A DNA stretch of 64,000 bases from Desulfobotulus alkaliphilus (GTDB lineage Bacteria; Desulfobacterota; Desulfobacteria; Desulfobacterales; ASO4-4). Below, in pieces: positions 23,823 through 33,244 of this stretch. The stretch covers positions 1 through 64,000 of the forward strand of contig NZ_VLLC01000002.1 in NCBI RefSeq assembly GCF_007830435.1. Reading direction: 5' to 3'. A program made the translations under genes and the position numbers. Position 1 is the first letter of the stretch, and every line of letters starts with the position of its first letter. Under the pieces are notes generated by a model that saw only the letters and a list, made by a program, of their open reading frames with translations, was not told the DNA's origin and searched no databases.

Positions 23823-25495
23823 TACCCCTGTATAAGGACAGATTCGGCGGCTTTCTCGTACAGAAGGGCCTGATTTCCCAGGCCTGTCTGGAGCGGGTGC
23901 TTTCCATACAGAAGGTGGTTCCGGAAAAAATCGGCCAGCTTCTGGTACGGGAAGGGCTGCTCACGGAAGACAGGCTCATGCAGGCCCTTTCCGAATTTAC
24001 CCGCATTCCCCTCTATGACGGCAACGGTGCTTCCTCCGTCAGTCCTGAAATACTGCGTCTGGTTCCGGAAAAAATGGCCCGCAGGGCCGGGGTTATGCCC
24101 CTTTTCCGCAATACAAAAAACGAGCTGCTTCTGGCCTGCAACGGCCCCGTGCCCAGGGCCATGCTGCAGAACATATCCCGCCTTGCCAAAGGGGAGGTCC
24201 GGCTGGTGCTGGTTACAGAGCGCCAGCTAAGAAAACTCCAGCAACTGGCCTATGCAAAGGATGTGGACACCCGCATTGATTTTCGCAACCAGAGCATGGA
24301 TCTGGACGATCTCAACCTTGTGGTGGAGCTTCTGGAAAAAATACTGGTGCGGGCCGTGAGTCAGAACAATGTGTCGGATATTCACTTTGAACCGGAAATG
24401 GACGGCTTTGCCATACGGTTCAGGGAAGACGGCATGCTGCGGCGGGTGGAATCCCTGCCCCTTGCCATGGGCCAGAAACTTACATCAAGAATCAAGGTGC
24501 TGGCCAATCTGGACATTGCGGAACGAAGAGCCCCCCAGGACGGTTCTTTTGTCTTTCGCCCCAGTCTTCTCAAGGTGGAAATGGAGGCCGTAAATATGCG
24601 TGTATCCGTTCTGCCCGTTCATTATGGAGAAAAGGCCGTTATCCGTATTCTGCCTCCCCATGATGAAGAAATCCGGCTGAACGCCATGGGCATGGACAGC
24701 GAAAGCCTTGAAAAATTTAGCAAAGTCCTGAAATCACCCCACGGCCTGATTCTGGTAACCGGTCCCACGGGGTCGGGAAAATCCACCACCCTTTACGGAT
24801 CTTTGCAGATGCTGCGCTCGGAACGCACCAATATCACCACACTGGAAGATCCCGTGGAACTCACCCTGAGGGGTATCAACCAGACCCAGGTGGACGGGGG
24901 GCAGCGCATGGATTTCGCCTCCGGTCTCCGGGCCATTCTCCGTCAGGATCCCGATATCATCATGGTGGGAGAAATCCGGGATGCAGCAACCCTGCAGGTT
25001 TCCCTGCGCGCTGCCATCACAGGCCATCTGGTACTTTCCACCCTGCACACCAATGATGCACCCAGCTCCTTTTCCCGGCTCATGGACATGGGAGGAGAGT
25101 CCTTTCTTGTGGCGGTTTCCGTCAGGGCCATTCTGGCCCAGCGTCTGGTGCGTCTGGTGTGCGCCCACTGCAGTGAGCCAAGGCCGGTCACAAGGGCCGA
25201 GCTGGATATGCTGGGTCTTCGCCACCTCTCTCCCGGCAGCTTTGATGTGAAACGCTCCTCAAAGCCATGCGATCTCTGCGGAGGCAAAGGGTATGCCGGA
25301 AGAACAGGTCTTTATGAGCTTCTTCTTGTGGATGAAGCCCTGAGGGAAAAAACCATGCACGGTGCCACATCCCACGAAATTGCAAAGGTGGCAAGGGCAG
25401 GGGGCAACTACAGGAGCCTTCTGGAAGACGGCATAGAAAAAGTGAAAATGGGGCTGACCACACCGGAGGAAATTCTCCGGGTTACCATGGAGTAA
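23819..25495 (+). CDS. pilB: PilB/GspE-type assembly ATPase
   Basis: A 558-residue ATPase with an N-terminal GspE-N/MshEN-like domain (FGGFLVQKGLISQACLERVL, KIGQLLVREGLLTEDRLMQAL), then the catalytic core: Asp-rich SDIHFEP, Walker A GPTGSGKSTT, ITTLEDPVEL, Walker B IIMVGEIRD, GHLVLSTLHTND. Zinc-binding Cys pairs are CAHC and CDLC, in VRLVCAHCSEP and SKPCDLCGGKG. The ATG at 23819 overlaps the stop of pilT. It powers polymerisation of the prepilins. MshEN-type N-terminal repeats can bind c-di-GMP; whether these do is not clear from sequence alone. Confidence 0.93.
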   Translation: MIPLYKDRFGGFLVQKGLISQACLERVLSIQKVVPEKIGQLLVREGLLTEDRLMQALSEFTRIPLYDGNGASSVSPEILRLVPEKMARRAGVMPLFRNTKNELLLACNGPVPRAMLQNISRLAKGEVRLVLVTERQLRKLQQLAYAKDVDTRIDFRNQSMDLDDLNLVVELLEKILVRAVSQNNVSDIHFEPEMDGFAIRFREDGMLRRVESLPLAMGQKLTSRIKVLANLDIAERRAPQDGSFVFRPSLLKVEMEAVNMRVSVLPVHYGEKAVIRILPPHDEEIRLNAMGMDSESLEKFSKVLKSPHGLILVTGPTGSGKSTTLYGSLQMLRSERTNITTLEDPVELTLRGINQTQVDGGQRMDFASGLRAILRQDPDIIMVGEIRDAATLQVSLRAAITGHLVLSTLHTNDAPSSFSRLMDMGGESFLVAVSVRAILAQRLVRLVCAHCSEPRPVTRAELDMLGLRHLSPGSFDVKRSSKPCDLCGGKGYAGRTGLYELLLVDEALREKTMHGATSHEIAKVARAGGNYRSLLEDGIEKVKMGLTTPEEILRVTME

Positions 25496-25505
25496 AGGAG
25501 AGGGA

Positions 25506-26705
25506 ATGCTGCACTACGAATGCCGGGCCATGGATCCGGGAGGCCGCACGATCCGCATGATCATTGAGGCAAAAGACAAGGCCGCCGCCGCCGCAGAAGT
25601 GCGGGCAAGGGGCCTGTCTCCCATATCGGTTCAGGAAAATCAGGGAGGGGCGGCAACTTTTTCCATCAGTCAGTTCATGCCCGTTGGCACAGGAGACAAG
25701 GTGCTTCTCTTCCGCATGCTCAGTACCCTCATCAAATCCGAGGTAACCATCACCGAAGCCATCCGTATTCTCCATGACCAGACAGACAGAATGAACGTGA
25801 AGCGGGTACTGGGGGATGTCCTCATACGCATCGAGGGAGGTGCTCCCCTGAGTGATGCCCTTTCCCAACATGCAAGGGTTTTTCCCCCCATGATCATGAA
25901 CCTGATCCGGGCCGGTGAAATGGGAGGAATGCTGGATGTCGTCTTTGACCGCATTGCCGACTTTCTGGAGAAAAAGTCGGATCTTAAGAAAAAAATGCTC
26001 ATGTCCTTTTTCTATCCCGGCATGGTGCTGCTCATGGGCATTGGCGTGGTGCTGTTCATGGTGCTCTTTGTCATTCCCAGATTCATGGGCATGATTCAGG
26101 GCAAACTTCCTCCGGTCACCCAGTTTCTCATGGATTCCACAGCCTTTCTTCAGAATCACGGACTGAACATACTCATGGGGACAGGGGCTTTCATTGCCAT
26201 GCTTTTTTTATTCCATGCCCTGCCCCTCACCCGTTACTGGATGGACCGTTATAAAATAAAGATTCCCGTGGTGGGACCGGTGATGAAGCTTGGCATAGTG
26301 GTGGGCTTTGCAAGGACCTTCAGTCTCCTTCTGGAAAGCCGCATTCCCATGGTGGAGGCCCTTAAAGCCACCAGTGCCACCCTGCCCAATACGGCGGTGC
26401 ACCGTTTTCTGGATCAGGTGATTGAAAGGGTCATGGCCGGAGAGCCCCTTTCCTCCACCATGAAAAACAGCTGGTTTTTTACGCCCATCACCACATCCCT
26501 TGCCAGCATCGGCGAACATTCCGGCCTGATGAGTGAAACCATGGGAACCGTGGCCGAGGTGCATGAAAAACTTCTGGAAAGCAAAATCGCCCGCATGAGT
26601 GCCATGGTAGAACCCCTTCTCATCATCACCCTTGGGGGAGTGGTGGGTCTTGTGGTTTATGGGCTGATCTCAGGAATGCTGGCCATGTACTCCGGCTCCA
26701 TGTGA
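25506..26705 (+). CDS. pilC: PilC/GspF-type inner-membrane platform protein
   Basis: A 399-residue polytopic protein with two T2SF domains, each ending in membrane helices: the first around residues 60-190 (VLLFRMLSTLIKSEVTITEAI, LIRAGEMGGMLDVVF), the second around 265-385 (RTFSLLLESRIPMVEAL, SIGEHSGLMSETM, LLIITLGGVVGLVVYGLISGM). AAAGGAGAGGG precedes the start. It is the rotating or gating platform on which the ATPases act. A 7-bp GGACCGG/CCGGTCC hairpin follows at 26724-26742. Confidence 0.93.
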   Translation: MLHYECRAMDPGGRTIRMIIEAKDKAAAAAEVRARGLSPISVQENQGGAATFSISQFMPVGTGDKVLLFRMLSTLIKSEVTITEAIRILHDQTDRMNVKRVLGDVLIRIEGGAPLSDALSQHARVFPPMIMNLIRAGEMGGMLDVVFDRIADFLEKKSDLKKKMLMSFFYPGMVLLMGIGVVLFMVLFVIPRFMGMIQGKLPPVTQFLMDSTAFLQNHGLNILMGTGAFIAMLFLFHALPLTRYWMDRYKIKIPVVGPVMKLGIVVGFARTFSLLLESRIPMVEALKATSATLPNTAVHRFLDQVIERVMAGEPLSSTMKNSWFFTPITTSLASIGEHSGLMSETMGTVAEVHEKLLESKIARMSAMVEPLLIITLGGVVGLVVYGLISGMLAMYSGSM

Positions 26706-26723
26706 GGTGTCAAAGAGATTTAG

Positions 26724-26742
26724 GGACCGGTCTGTCCGGTCC
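26724..26742 (+). other. Hairpin between pilC and the lipoprotein gene
   Basis: GGACCGG-TCTGT-CCGGTCC, a perfect 7-bp stem without a T-run. It is a probable processing or partial termination site. Confidence 0.5.
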
Positions 26743-26781
26743 TGCATACAGATTCAAACCAGAAAAAAGGGAGGTTTACCC

Positions 26782-27621
26782 ATGTTTCGTTATCTCATCT
26801 GCGGCCTGCTGCTCCTCTGCCTGCTGGCAGGATGCGGGAGCCAGCAAGTCCCGGAAAACAAAAACCAGATCTCTCAACATATGGATCAGGCCTTTCTCGA
26901 TGCCTATGCCAGACGCATGCAGGAAGGAAGGGACGCTTCACTTTCGGCGGAACAGGTTCTTGAACATGTGCAGAACATGGAGGCCCTGATAGCCGAAGCA
27001 AGAATCAGAAAGCTGCACGACATTCCGGAATTTCGGCAGGCCCTGCATCAGTTTCAGGCAGAGCTGTTCATGCATACCCTGCAACCTGATCTTGTGAAGG
27101 AAATTCCAAGGGAAAGCATCAGTAATGAAGAAACCATGGCCTTTTTCGAAAAACACAAAGAACAGCATTACAGCCTTCCGGATCTCTATACCCTGCGCAT
27201 TGCCATGTCCGAAGATACTGAAGAGCTGTATAGACTTAGAGAACTCATGGACAGCCAGCAGCCAGCAGAAAACTCCAGCTCGCTTCGCCTGCTTTCTCCA
27301 AGGCCTCTGGAGCAGTTTCCCGCACCATGGCAGGAGGCACTGCAGGGGATGAAGGAAGGCGACACAAGCCCCGTACTGAAACATGGAAATGGTTTTGCCG
27401 TTCTGCGACTGGAATCCATTGAAACAGAACGCTTCCATGATTTGGAAGAAAGGATGGAGTACATCCGCAATGATGCCCTTTATGCCCGTTACCGCAATGC
27501 ATGGAAAAAAGCCTATGAAGATCTGAGGGAAATCCACGGTATTCGCATGGACTCAGCCCTTTCGGACGCCTTTGCAGCCGGCTTTGCCCATTCATCCGGC
27601 AAAGCCGGAGAGAATCTCTGA
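26782..27621 (+). CDS. PPIC-like peptidyl-prolyl isomerase lipoprotein
   Basis: A 279-residue protein. AAGGGAGG precedes the ATG at 26782. The signal peptide ends in LLAGC, a perfect lipobox, so it is lipidated at Cys18. The N-terminal half is helical (EQVLEHVQNMEALIAEARIRKLHDIPEFRQALHQF), followed by a parvulin-like domain (KEQHYSLPDLYTLRIAMSEDTEELYRLRELM ... LQGMKEGDTSPVLKHGNGFAVLRLESIE). This is the layout of SurA/PrsA-type foldases. It follows the pilus cluster on the same strand and may help fold secretin or pseudopilins, but its own promoter is not excluded. Confidence 0.75.
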   Translation: MFRYLICGLLLLCLLAGCGSQQVPENKNQISQHMDQAFLDAYARRMQEGRDASLSAEQVLEHVQNMEALIAEARIRKLHDIPEFRQALHQFQAELFMHTLQPDLVKEIPRESISNEETMAFFEKHKEQHYSLPDLYTLRIAMSEDTEELYRLRELMDSQQPAENSSSLRLLSPRPLEQFPAPWQEALQGMKEGDTSPVLKHGNGFAVLRLESIETERFHDLEERMEYIRNDALYARYRNAWKKAYEDLREIHGIRMDSALSDAFAAGFAHSSGKAGENL

Positions 27622-27740
27622 GCCTGATCTGGCCGGATCCCGATGCCCTGCACCGATCCGCCGATTCCAGATATTCTCATGTTCCTGATGCAAAAAAGGG
27701 AACAGAAGCCCTGATATGTTAATATGAAAGGATATACGGC

Positions 27741-28337
27741 ATGAACACATACATATATTTCAGACAGATGCTGCATCGGCCTCCTCCGGCCGCAATGGCC
27801 CTTTTTCTCTGCTTGTTTTTGGCAGCCCTCCTCCTCCCCTGCACGGCCCACAGTCACAGTACCGAAGGTAGGGTGAGAATCCCGCTGGACACCTCCCGGC
27901 CGGACTGCGATGCCTTTGCCTATTTCATTGAGCCCTATGTGAATCAGGAAAAATACAAAGGCATTCACCAACCCCACATGGGCCGGTTTTACGTGATGGA
28001 TTTTCATGGGGTGGAACGTAAAGGGAACCATGCCACTGTTTCCTTTGAGGTGCTGGATGTTCGGGTAAACCAGCGTTTTAACGATTCCATGGACTTTGTA
28101 CGGGGAAATGACGGCGTCTGGACTTTTATGGACGGGGACGGCAGGGCAAGGCCGGTTTTCACCTATATACCTTCCTGGCTTCATTTCATTCAGCTTTATG
28201 TGCAGCCCGCCGCCATGGCGGGTCTTCCCCTGCTCTGCATTCTGTTTTTCTTCCTGTACCGCAGAAGAAAACTGAACTCCGGCAGCAAGAAGGAAAAGGA
28301 TAAAGATGCCTCTGATGAGGAATCTGTTACCGCCTGA
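27741..28337 (+). CDS. Hypothetical secreted protein with C-terminal membrane anchor
   Basis: A 198-residue protein with a signal peptide (MALFLCLFLAALLLPCTAHS, start 27741 behind AAAGGA), a periplasmic domain of about 130 residues (DCDAFAYFIEPYVNQ, HMGRFYVMDFHGVERKGNHATVSFEVLDVRV), one membrane helix near residue 160-178 (MAGLPLLCILFFFLYRRRK) and a charged cytoplasmic tail. I do not recognise the domain. It is followed 39 bp later by a small gene in the same direction. Confidence 0.7.
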   Translation: MNTYIYFRQMLHRPPPAAMALFLCLFLAALLLPCTAHSHSTEGRVRIPLDTSRPDCDAFAYFIEPYVNQEKYKGIHQPHMGRFYVMDFHGVERKGNHATVSFEVLDVRVNQRFNDSMDFVRGNDGVWTFMDGDGRARPVFTYIPSWLHFIQLYVQPAAMAGLPLLCILFFFLYRRRKLNSGSKKEKDKDASDEESVTA

Positions 28338-28376
28338 TGTGCTTTTGCATCGGCAGAACAAGGAGTAAGCCCTTCC

Positions 28377-28673
28377 ATGCAGGTAGACAAAAAACATCTC
28401 ATCAAGGCCCTGAATGCCAGCGCCAGGGATCTGCAACAGGATATTACCATGCATTACGGACTCATGGCTTCCATACTGGAAGGAGAGGTGGACGAAAAAC
28501 ACCTTCAGCACTTTCTCAATGTCTGCCCCAGATGTACGCGGGAAAAACATCTGGAGGCAGCCATACGAGAAGCCATTGAGATTCTCGAGGAAAGTCGAAA
28601 ATCTTTTAAATCCAAACAGCTGGAACAGCTTCGCATCCGTCTAAGCCGGGTTCTTACGGAGAGGAGGCTCTGA
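28377..28673 (+). CDS. Hypothetical 98-residue helical protein
   Basis: A small, highly charged helical protein (HLIKALNASARDLQQDITMHYGL, then EAAIREAIEILEESRKSFKSKQ). A CxxC pair (NVCPRCTREK) near residue 50 may bind metal or form a disulfide. No signal peptide. It is probably co-transcribed with the preceding anchored protein. Family unknown. Confidence 0.65.
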   Translation: MQVDKKHLIKALNASARDLQQDITMHYGLMASILEGEVDEKHLQHFLNVCPRCTREKHLEAAIREAIEILEESRKSFKSKQLEQLRIRLSRVLTERRL

Positions 28674-28774
28674 CGGTATCTGTCCTTTATCCATTGCGGC
28701 CCTGTTTTCATCTCATATATTTTTTTATGCAAATCACTGTCAGAGTTGCTGCGGTTATAAAACTTCTTTTAATA

Positions 28775-28814
28775 AAAAAAGGGGGCCTTATGAATAATTT
28801 TTACGGCCCTTTTA
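28775..28814. terminator. Probable bidirectional terminator
   Basis: A-rich AAAAGGGGGCC and GGCCCTTTT arms flank a 17-nt AT-rich loop. The T-run on the plus side would end the 27741-28673 transcript. Confidence 0.45.
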
Positions 28815-28820
28815 TGCAGA

Positions 28821-28970
28821 GGGCATCCTTTTCAGGTGCCCCTACAAAACAGGGGGCGTAAAGATTATTCGTAGAGGCAGGCCTTGCGCCTGCCCGTATG
28901 AAAGCTCTCACTATGGTTTTGACAATAATCTGACCAGCAGACTCTGGCTGAGTCAGGGTAGTAAGCAGAA
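28821..28970 (+). repeat. Dispersed repeat family B, copy 1
   Basis: About 150 bp with the family's ordered blocks: a GGTGCCCCTAC segment, GGCAGGCCTTGCGCCTGCC (hairpin), TATGAAAGC, TCTGACCAGCAG and CTGAGTCAGGGTAGTAA. Other copies are at 39808, 40643 and 61273. It is non-coding and hairpin-rich. Confidence 0.75.
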
Positions 28971-28992
28971 AAAAAATTGTTTTTTTTATTTA

Positions 28993-29014
28993 TTTGTTTT
29001 ACATATAAAACAAA
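28993..29014. promoter_or_regulatory. Operator of the RHH/RelE toxin-antitoxin pair
   Basis: TTTGTTTTA-CATA-TAAAACAAA is a perfect palindrome with 9-bp arms, 22 bp before the antitoxin ATG and overlapping TATAAAA, a probable -10. RHH antitoxins normally bind such sites to repress their own operon. Confidence 0.6.
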
Positions 29015-29035
29015 TGATTTTAAAAGGAGGTTTTT

Positions 29036-29293
29036 ATGCCAAGAGTAAGAGAAATCAATAACCCGGTTATGCTTGGGGTAAGGATTCCAGCGGAGTTAAA
29101 TGCCAGACTGGACACGCTTTCAGAGGCAACAGGGCGCAACAAATCCTTTTATGTCCGGGAGGCCCTTTCTGAATACATAGCCGACATGGAAGACATCTAT
29201 CTTGCGGAAAAACGCCTTGAGGACTTGAGGGCTGGCCACAGTTCCACCATGACCCTGGAAGAAGTGGAGAAGGCCCTTGGTTTGGCAGATTGA
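29036..29293 (+). CDS. RHH-type antitoxin (RelB/CopG-like)
   Basis: An 85-residue antitoxin, with AAGGAGG 6 bp before the ATG. The N-terminal 50 residues form a ribbon-helix-helix domain: MLGVRIPAELNARLDTLSEATGRNKSFYVREAL. The C-terminal acidic tail (DMEDIYLAEKRLEDLRAGHSSTMTLEEVEKALGLAD) would bind and block the toxin. The stop overlaps the toxin start by 17 bp, the normal coupling for such pairs. A palindromic operator lies in front. Confidence 0.9.
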   Translation: MPRVREINNPVMLGVRIPAELNARLDTLSEATGRNKSFYVREALSEYIADMEDIYLAEKRLEDLRAGHSSTMTLEEVEKALGLAD

Positions 29294-29543
29294 ATTTGAC
29301 AAAAGGGCTATGAAAGAACTTTCCAAGGCTGAGCCACAGATTCAAAGGCGCATGATCGCTTTTCTCAGGGATAAGGTGGCGCAAGACCCGAAAGCCTTTG
29401 GTGCGCCACTTCAAAGCAATCTGTCTGGATTGTGGAAGTTCAGAATGGGAGATTACCGGATCATAGCAGAATTATGGGAAGAAAAAATAACCGTCATGGT
29501 GTTGCGTATAGGCCACCGGAAAAATATTTATGGGGGACACTGA
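29277..29543 (+). CDS. RelE/ParE-superfamily toxin
   Basis: An 88-residue toxin: WQIEFDKRAMKELSKAEPQIQRRMIAFLRDKV, then LSGLWKFRMGDYRIIAEL and VMVLRIGHRKNIY. These blocks (KELSKL, LWKFRxGDYRII, VLRVGHRKxVY) are typical of RelE mRNA interferases; basic and Tyr residues near the end are the likely active site. A TTG at 29277 is the only start compatible with full length. It is translationally coupled to the antitoxin. Intact and of normal length, in contrast to mazF at the left of the window. Confidence 0.9.
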   Translation: MVWQIEFDKRAMKELSKAEPQIQRRMIAFLRDKVAQDPKAFGAPLQSNLSGLWKFRMGDYRIIAELWEEKITVMVLRIGHRKNIYGGH

Positions 29544-29711
29544 TGATTGAAGAAATGCACATCTGGTCTTTGATCTATTCAGGGGAAGATTAATCCCTCT
29601 ATTTTTGATAAAATAGCTAAAAAATCTGTTGGTTCCGTTGATTTTTTGAAAATCCGGCCACGGTATCATTTTTGTCCTTGCTATCTTCCTGAAAAAGAGC
29701 CCCTTCTACCT

Positions 29712-29915
29712 CATCCAAGATCGGACAGGCCTTTTAAAGCTCCTGATAAATCCCTCAATGCCTTACGGGATGTGATGAGCCAAAAACTTTAGCCTGCCGT
29801 TCAGCCCCTCCTCTCCCACCCGCCGCCCAGTACCTTATAAAGATCCAGTGCCGCATCCAGACCTGCCAGCCGGAGCTGTACCATCTGATCCCTGGCCTGA
29901 AAAAGACTGCGCTGG
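29712..29915 (-). repeat. Source copy of the duplicated efflux-gene tail
   Basis: This segment, the last 115 bp of the tolC-like gene and about 90 bp beyond its stop, is repeated at 13089-13291 with only scattered differences. Confidence 0.85.
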
Positions 29916-31291
29916 GCATCCAGCAGGGTCAACAGGTCATCCGCACCTTCCCGGTAGCGCAGCTCCGCCAGCACGAGACTCCGGGCCGCTTTTTCCACAA
30001 TGGCTTCCTGCAGAGAAATCTGACGACCGGAAAAATCCGCCCGGTTCAGTCCGTCTTCCACTTCCTTTAAAACCGTAAGAATGCTTTTCCGGTAACTTTC
30101 CACCTGCTCCCGGAGGCGGGATTCCGCTGCGGCAACCTGATTTTCCCGGCGTCCGGCGTCAAAAAGCGTCTGGGCAATGGCCGCGGAAAGGCTCAGGCTG
30201 CCATCGGGGCTGGCAAGGGAGACAAGGGCGGTGCTGGCCAGTCCGGCGGAACCGGAAAGCTGAAAAGAAGGCAGAAAGGCCGTTTTGGCAACGGTGACAC
30301 TGGCCGCCGATGCCGCAAGCTGGGCCTCGGCCCTTGCGATATCCGGCCTGCGGAGAAGAAGCTCCGATGGCATGTAGGCCGTCACCTGCGGAATGATAAT
30401 TTCGCAGAAAGCTTCCGTCCCCGGATCAAAGGACTGGGGCGGATGCCCCACGAGAATGGCAAGGGCGGAACGCTGCTGGCGGTACTGCTCTTCCAGAGAC
30501 AAGAGGGTGGATTCCTGACTCAGCACCGCAGACTGCTGCCGCTTCAGGTCCAGTTCCGTCGCACTGCCGTGCCTGTACCGGGATTCCACAAAGGCCAGTA
30601 CCCTTCTGGCAATGGCCAGATTGCTGCGGCTGATCTGCAGGCGCTCCTCCAGAGCCAGCACCTGAAAATATCCGGAGGCAACCCCGGCCATGAGGCTTAA
30701 GCGAACCGCATCCCGGTCATATTCGGCCGCATGGAGAAGGGCACCGGAAGCACGCATGTCAGCGGCAAGCTTTCCCCATACATCCACCTCATAACTGGCT
30801 CCCATGGAAAGGGTCGTGGACTCTGTGGAAACCGTTTTACCTCCGGAAGCCCGGTTTCTGCGCCATGAACTTCCGCCGCTGAGATTCAGGGAAGGGAAGA
30901 GGGAAGCTCCGGTAATGCGCAGCTGACTTTCCGCCTGCATCACCCGCTCCACGGCCATGGTCAGATCCGGAGATGCGGAAAGGGCCTCTTCCAGAAGTTC
31001 TTCCAGTCCCCCTGACCGGAAACTGCGCCACCAGTCATTCTCCGGCAGCTCCCCATCCATGGCCATGTCCGCAGACCAGCTTTCCGGCAGGGCAGGGGGA
31101 TATTCCAGAGGCTCCGGGTCTTTGAGCGCACATCCTGCTCCCGCCATCCAGATACACAGCAGAGCCGCCATCTGCAAGAGAAGGGCAGGCCTCTTCCACA
31201 GGCGGAATCCCCCAAAGGGCAAAGTCCCTGTAACCCAGGAAACAGCTCCGGCACCGGACCCCATCAACACATTTTTTTTCATGCTATACAT
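29801..31291 (-). CDS. Outer-membrane efflux lipoprotein (TolC/NodT-like)
   Basis: A 496-residue outer-membrane factor. The N-terminus has a long signal sequence ending in AGAGC (lipidated Cys54 if the start at 31291 is right; later ATGs at 31282 or 31264 would shorten it). The body contains two OEP repeats of long helices: WWRSFRSGGLEELLEEALSAS, LRITGASLFPSLNLSGG, then AEAQLAASAASVTVAKTAFLPSFQLSGSAG and LVLAELRYREGADDLLTLLDAQRSLF. It is the exit duct for the MacA-MacB pump encoded just upstream. It starts 15 bp after macB. Its last 45 codons are duplicated elsewhere in the window. Confidence 0.92.
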   Translation of the reverse strand: MYSMKKNVLMGSGAGAVSWVTGTLPFGGFRLWKRPALLLQMAALLCIWMAGAGCALKDPEPLEYPPALPESWSADMAMDGELPENDWWRSFRSGGLEELLEEALSASPDLTMAVERVMQAESQLRITGASLFPSLNLSGGSSWRRNRASGGKTVSTESTTLSMGASYEVDVWGKLAADMRASGALLHAAEYDRDAVRLSLMAGVASGYFQVLALEERLQISRSNLAIARRVLAFVESRYRHGSATELDLKRQQSAVLSQESTLLSLEEQYRQQRSALAILVGHPPQSFDPGTEAFCEIIIPQVTAYMPSELLLRRPDIARAEAQLAASAASVTVAKTAFLPSFQLSGSAGLASTALVSLASPDGSLSLSAAIAQTLFDAGRRENQVAAAESRLREQVESYRKSILTVLKEVEDGLNRADFSGRQISLQEAIVEKAARSLVLAELRYREGADDLLTLLDAQRSLFQARDQMVQLRLAGLDAALDLYKVLGGGWERRG

Positions 31292-31306
31292 GGATATTTC
31301 CCCGTA

Positions 31307-33244
31307 TCATTCCGAAGCCAGCGCCACAACCGGATCCAGACCCGCTGCCTTGCGGGCAGGAAGATATCCGAACACAAGACCCGTTGCAAAGGCACAGCCA
31401 AAGGCCAGCAGCACCGGTGCGGAGGTATACTGAACGGGCGTGCCCAGAGCGGCAATGACCGCTGCCACGCCAAGACCCGCGCCCACACCAATGAGCCCCC
31501 CCATGGTGGAAACCACCAGTGCCTCAATAAGAAACTGCTGCATGATATTCCGCATTCTGGCCCCTGTGGCCATGCGGATACCGATTTCCCGGGTCCGCTC
31601 CGTCACACTGACCAGCATGATGTTCATCACACCGATGCCGCCCACCAGAAGGGAAATGGCGGCAATGGATGCCAGCAGTATGGTCAGGGTATTCTGGGTT
31701 TCGGAAACGGACTCAATGAGAGAAGCCATGTTCCGGATCTGGAAATCTTCCACACCATGGCGGGCCAGAAGAAGGGCATGAACCGCATTCTGGGTTTCAT
31801 CCATCCGTTTTACATCCTTTACGGCCACCGTGATGTTCCGCAGATGACGCTGACCCGTAATCCGCAGGCTGCCCGTGGTATACGGTACAAAAACCACATC
31901 GTCCTGATCCCTGCCACCAAAACCGGCCCCCATGGGCGCCATAACACCCATCACCTGAAAGGGAATGCTGTTGATGAGAATATACTCTCCCAAAGGATCG
32001 GCACCGGGGAAAAGGGCCTCCGCCACGGTCTGGCCCAGCACGGCAACGGTGGCATAGGCCGCCTCGTCTTCGGCCGTAAAAAAAGTACCACGGGATGGAT
32101 GCCAGGTTCTTGCCACCCCGTAGTTCCATGAGGTCCCGTTGATTTCCGCCCTGTGGTCCATGCGGCCGTACCGCAGGGTCACGGAGCCGGATTGCTCCGG
32201 CACGGCAGCCAGTACATTGTCCAGCTCGCCGATGGCGCGGACATCCTCCCAGACCAGGGTGGCGATGTCCCCCCGGCCCCGCATGTTGGGAGCCCCCGGC
32301 CGTACGGTGAGCAGATTGCTGCCCATGGAACTGATCCGCTCCACCACCGCCTGCCGCGCCCCGTCACCGATACCCATGAGGGCAATGACGGAAGCAACAC
32401 CGATGACAATACCGAGAAGGGTGAGGATGGTCCGGAACACATTGCTTTTCAGGGAACGCAGCGCCGTGAGGGTTGCTTCCGCAAGTTCTGCCGGAAAAGA
32501 GCTTTCCGCACCCTTTACCACCCTCTCCGGCATGGCTGAGGCTCCGGGCATGGGGCCGGGATCCGAAAGGATATGACCGTCGCGGATTTCGATGATGCGG
32601 TGGGCATGGGCGGCCACTTCCTTTTCATGGGTAATGAGAATCAGGGTATGCCCCCGCTCCGAAAGCTCACCCAGCAGACGCATGACCTCTGCTCCGTTGC
32701 GGCTGTCCAGTGCTCCTGTGGGTTCATCCGCCAGAAGAATGCGGCCCCCGTTCATCAGGGCACGGGCAATGGATACCCGCTGCTGCTGCCCGCCGGAAAG
32801 CTGGGTCGGCCTGTGAAACAGGCGGTCTCCCATTCCCAGATCCTCCAGAAGACGGGCGGCCCTTTCCTTTCTGTCCCGTGACTTCATGCCCGCATACACG
32901 GCCGGTACCGCCACATTGTCTCTGGCACTGGCCGTGGCAATGAGGTTGTAGCTCTGAAAAACAAAGCCGAATTCCTCCCGCCGCATCCGGGCCAGTTCCC
33001 CGTTGTCCATGCGGGACACATCCTGCCCCATGAAGAGGTATTCTCCCTGCGTGGGCCGGTCCAGACAGCCGAGGATATTCATCAGGGTGGACTTACCGGA
33101 TCCGGAACTGCCCATGATGGCCACAAATTCGCCGGGATAGATCGTCAGGTCAATGCCATGGAGCACTTCCACATCCATGTCACCACTGCGGTATACCCTT
33201 GTAATACCTGTAAGCTCCAGAAGGGGTTCGGCGGCTGTGTTCAT
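31307..33244 (-). CDS. macB: MacB-type ABC transporter
   Basis: A 645-residue fusion of an N-terminal ABC ATPase (Walker [10 protein letters not shown], residues 45-53; signature LSGGQQQR; Walker [13 protein letters not shown]) and a C-terminal permease with one membrane helix, a large periplasmic domain, and three helices ending in the FtsX-like fold ([43 protein letters not shown]). This is the MacB architecture. It uses ATP to drive a periplasmic pump that expels macrolides, peptides or siderophore-like molecules through a TolC-like channel. It overlaps macA by 4 bp and is followed by the outer-membrane component, making a complete tripartite operon. Confidence 0.95.
   Translation of the reverse strand: MNTAAEPLLELTGITRVYRSGDMDVEVLHGIDLTIYPGEFVAIMGSSGSGKSTLMNILGCLDRPTQGEYLFMGQDVSRMDNGELARMRREEFGFVFQSYNLIATASARDNVAVPAVYAGMKSRDRKERAARLLEDLGMGDRLFHRPTQLSGGQQQRVSIARALMNGGRILLADEPTGALDSRNGAEVMRLLGELSERGHTLILITHEKEVAAHAHRIIEIRDGHILSDPGPMPGASAMPERVVKGAESSFPAELAEATLTALRSLKSNVFRTILTLLGIVIGVASVIALMGIGDGARQAVVERISSMGSNLLTVRPGAPNMRGRGDIATLVWEDVRAIGELDNVLAAVPEQSGSVTLRYGRMDHRAEINGTSWNYGVARTWHPSRGTFFTAEDEAAYATVAVLGQTVAEALFPGADPLGEYILINSIPFQVMGVMAPMGAGFGGRDQDDVVFVPYTTGSLRITGQRHLRNITVAVKDVKRMDETQNAVHALLLARHGVEDFQIRNMASLIESVSETQNTLTILLASIAAISLLVGGIGVMNIMLVSVTERTREIGIRMATGARMRNIMQQFLIEALVVSTMGGLIGVGAGLGVAAVIAALGTPVQYTSAPVLLAFGCAFATGLVFGYLPARKAAGLDPVVALASE

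Larger units (their letters stand above)
28674..29035. other. Intergenic region: terminator, family B repeat, TA promoter
   Basis: This 362-bp gap holds a terminator-like hairpin (28775-28814), copy 1 of the family B repeat (28821-28970), and the promoter/operator of the toxin-antitoxin pair (28993-29014). I see no additional gene. Confidence 0.6.
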
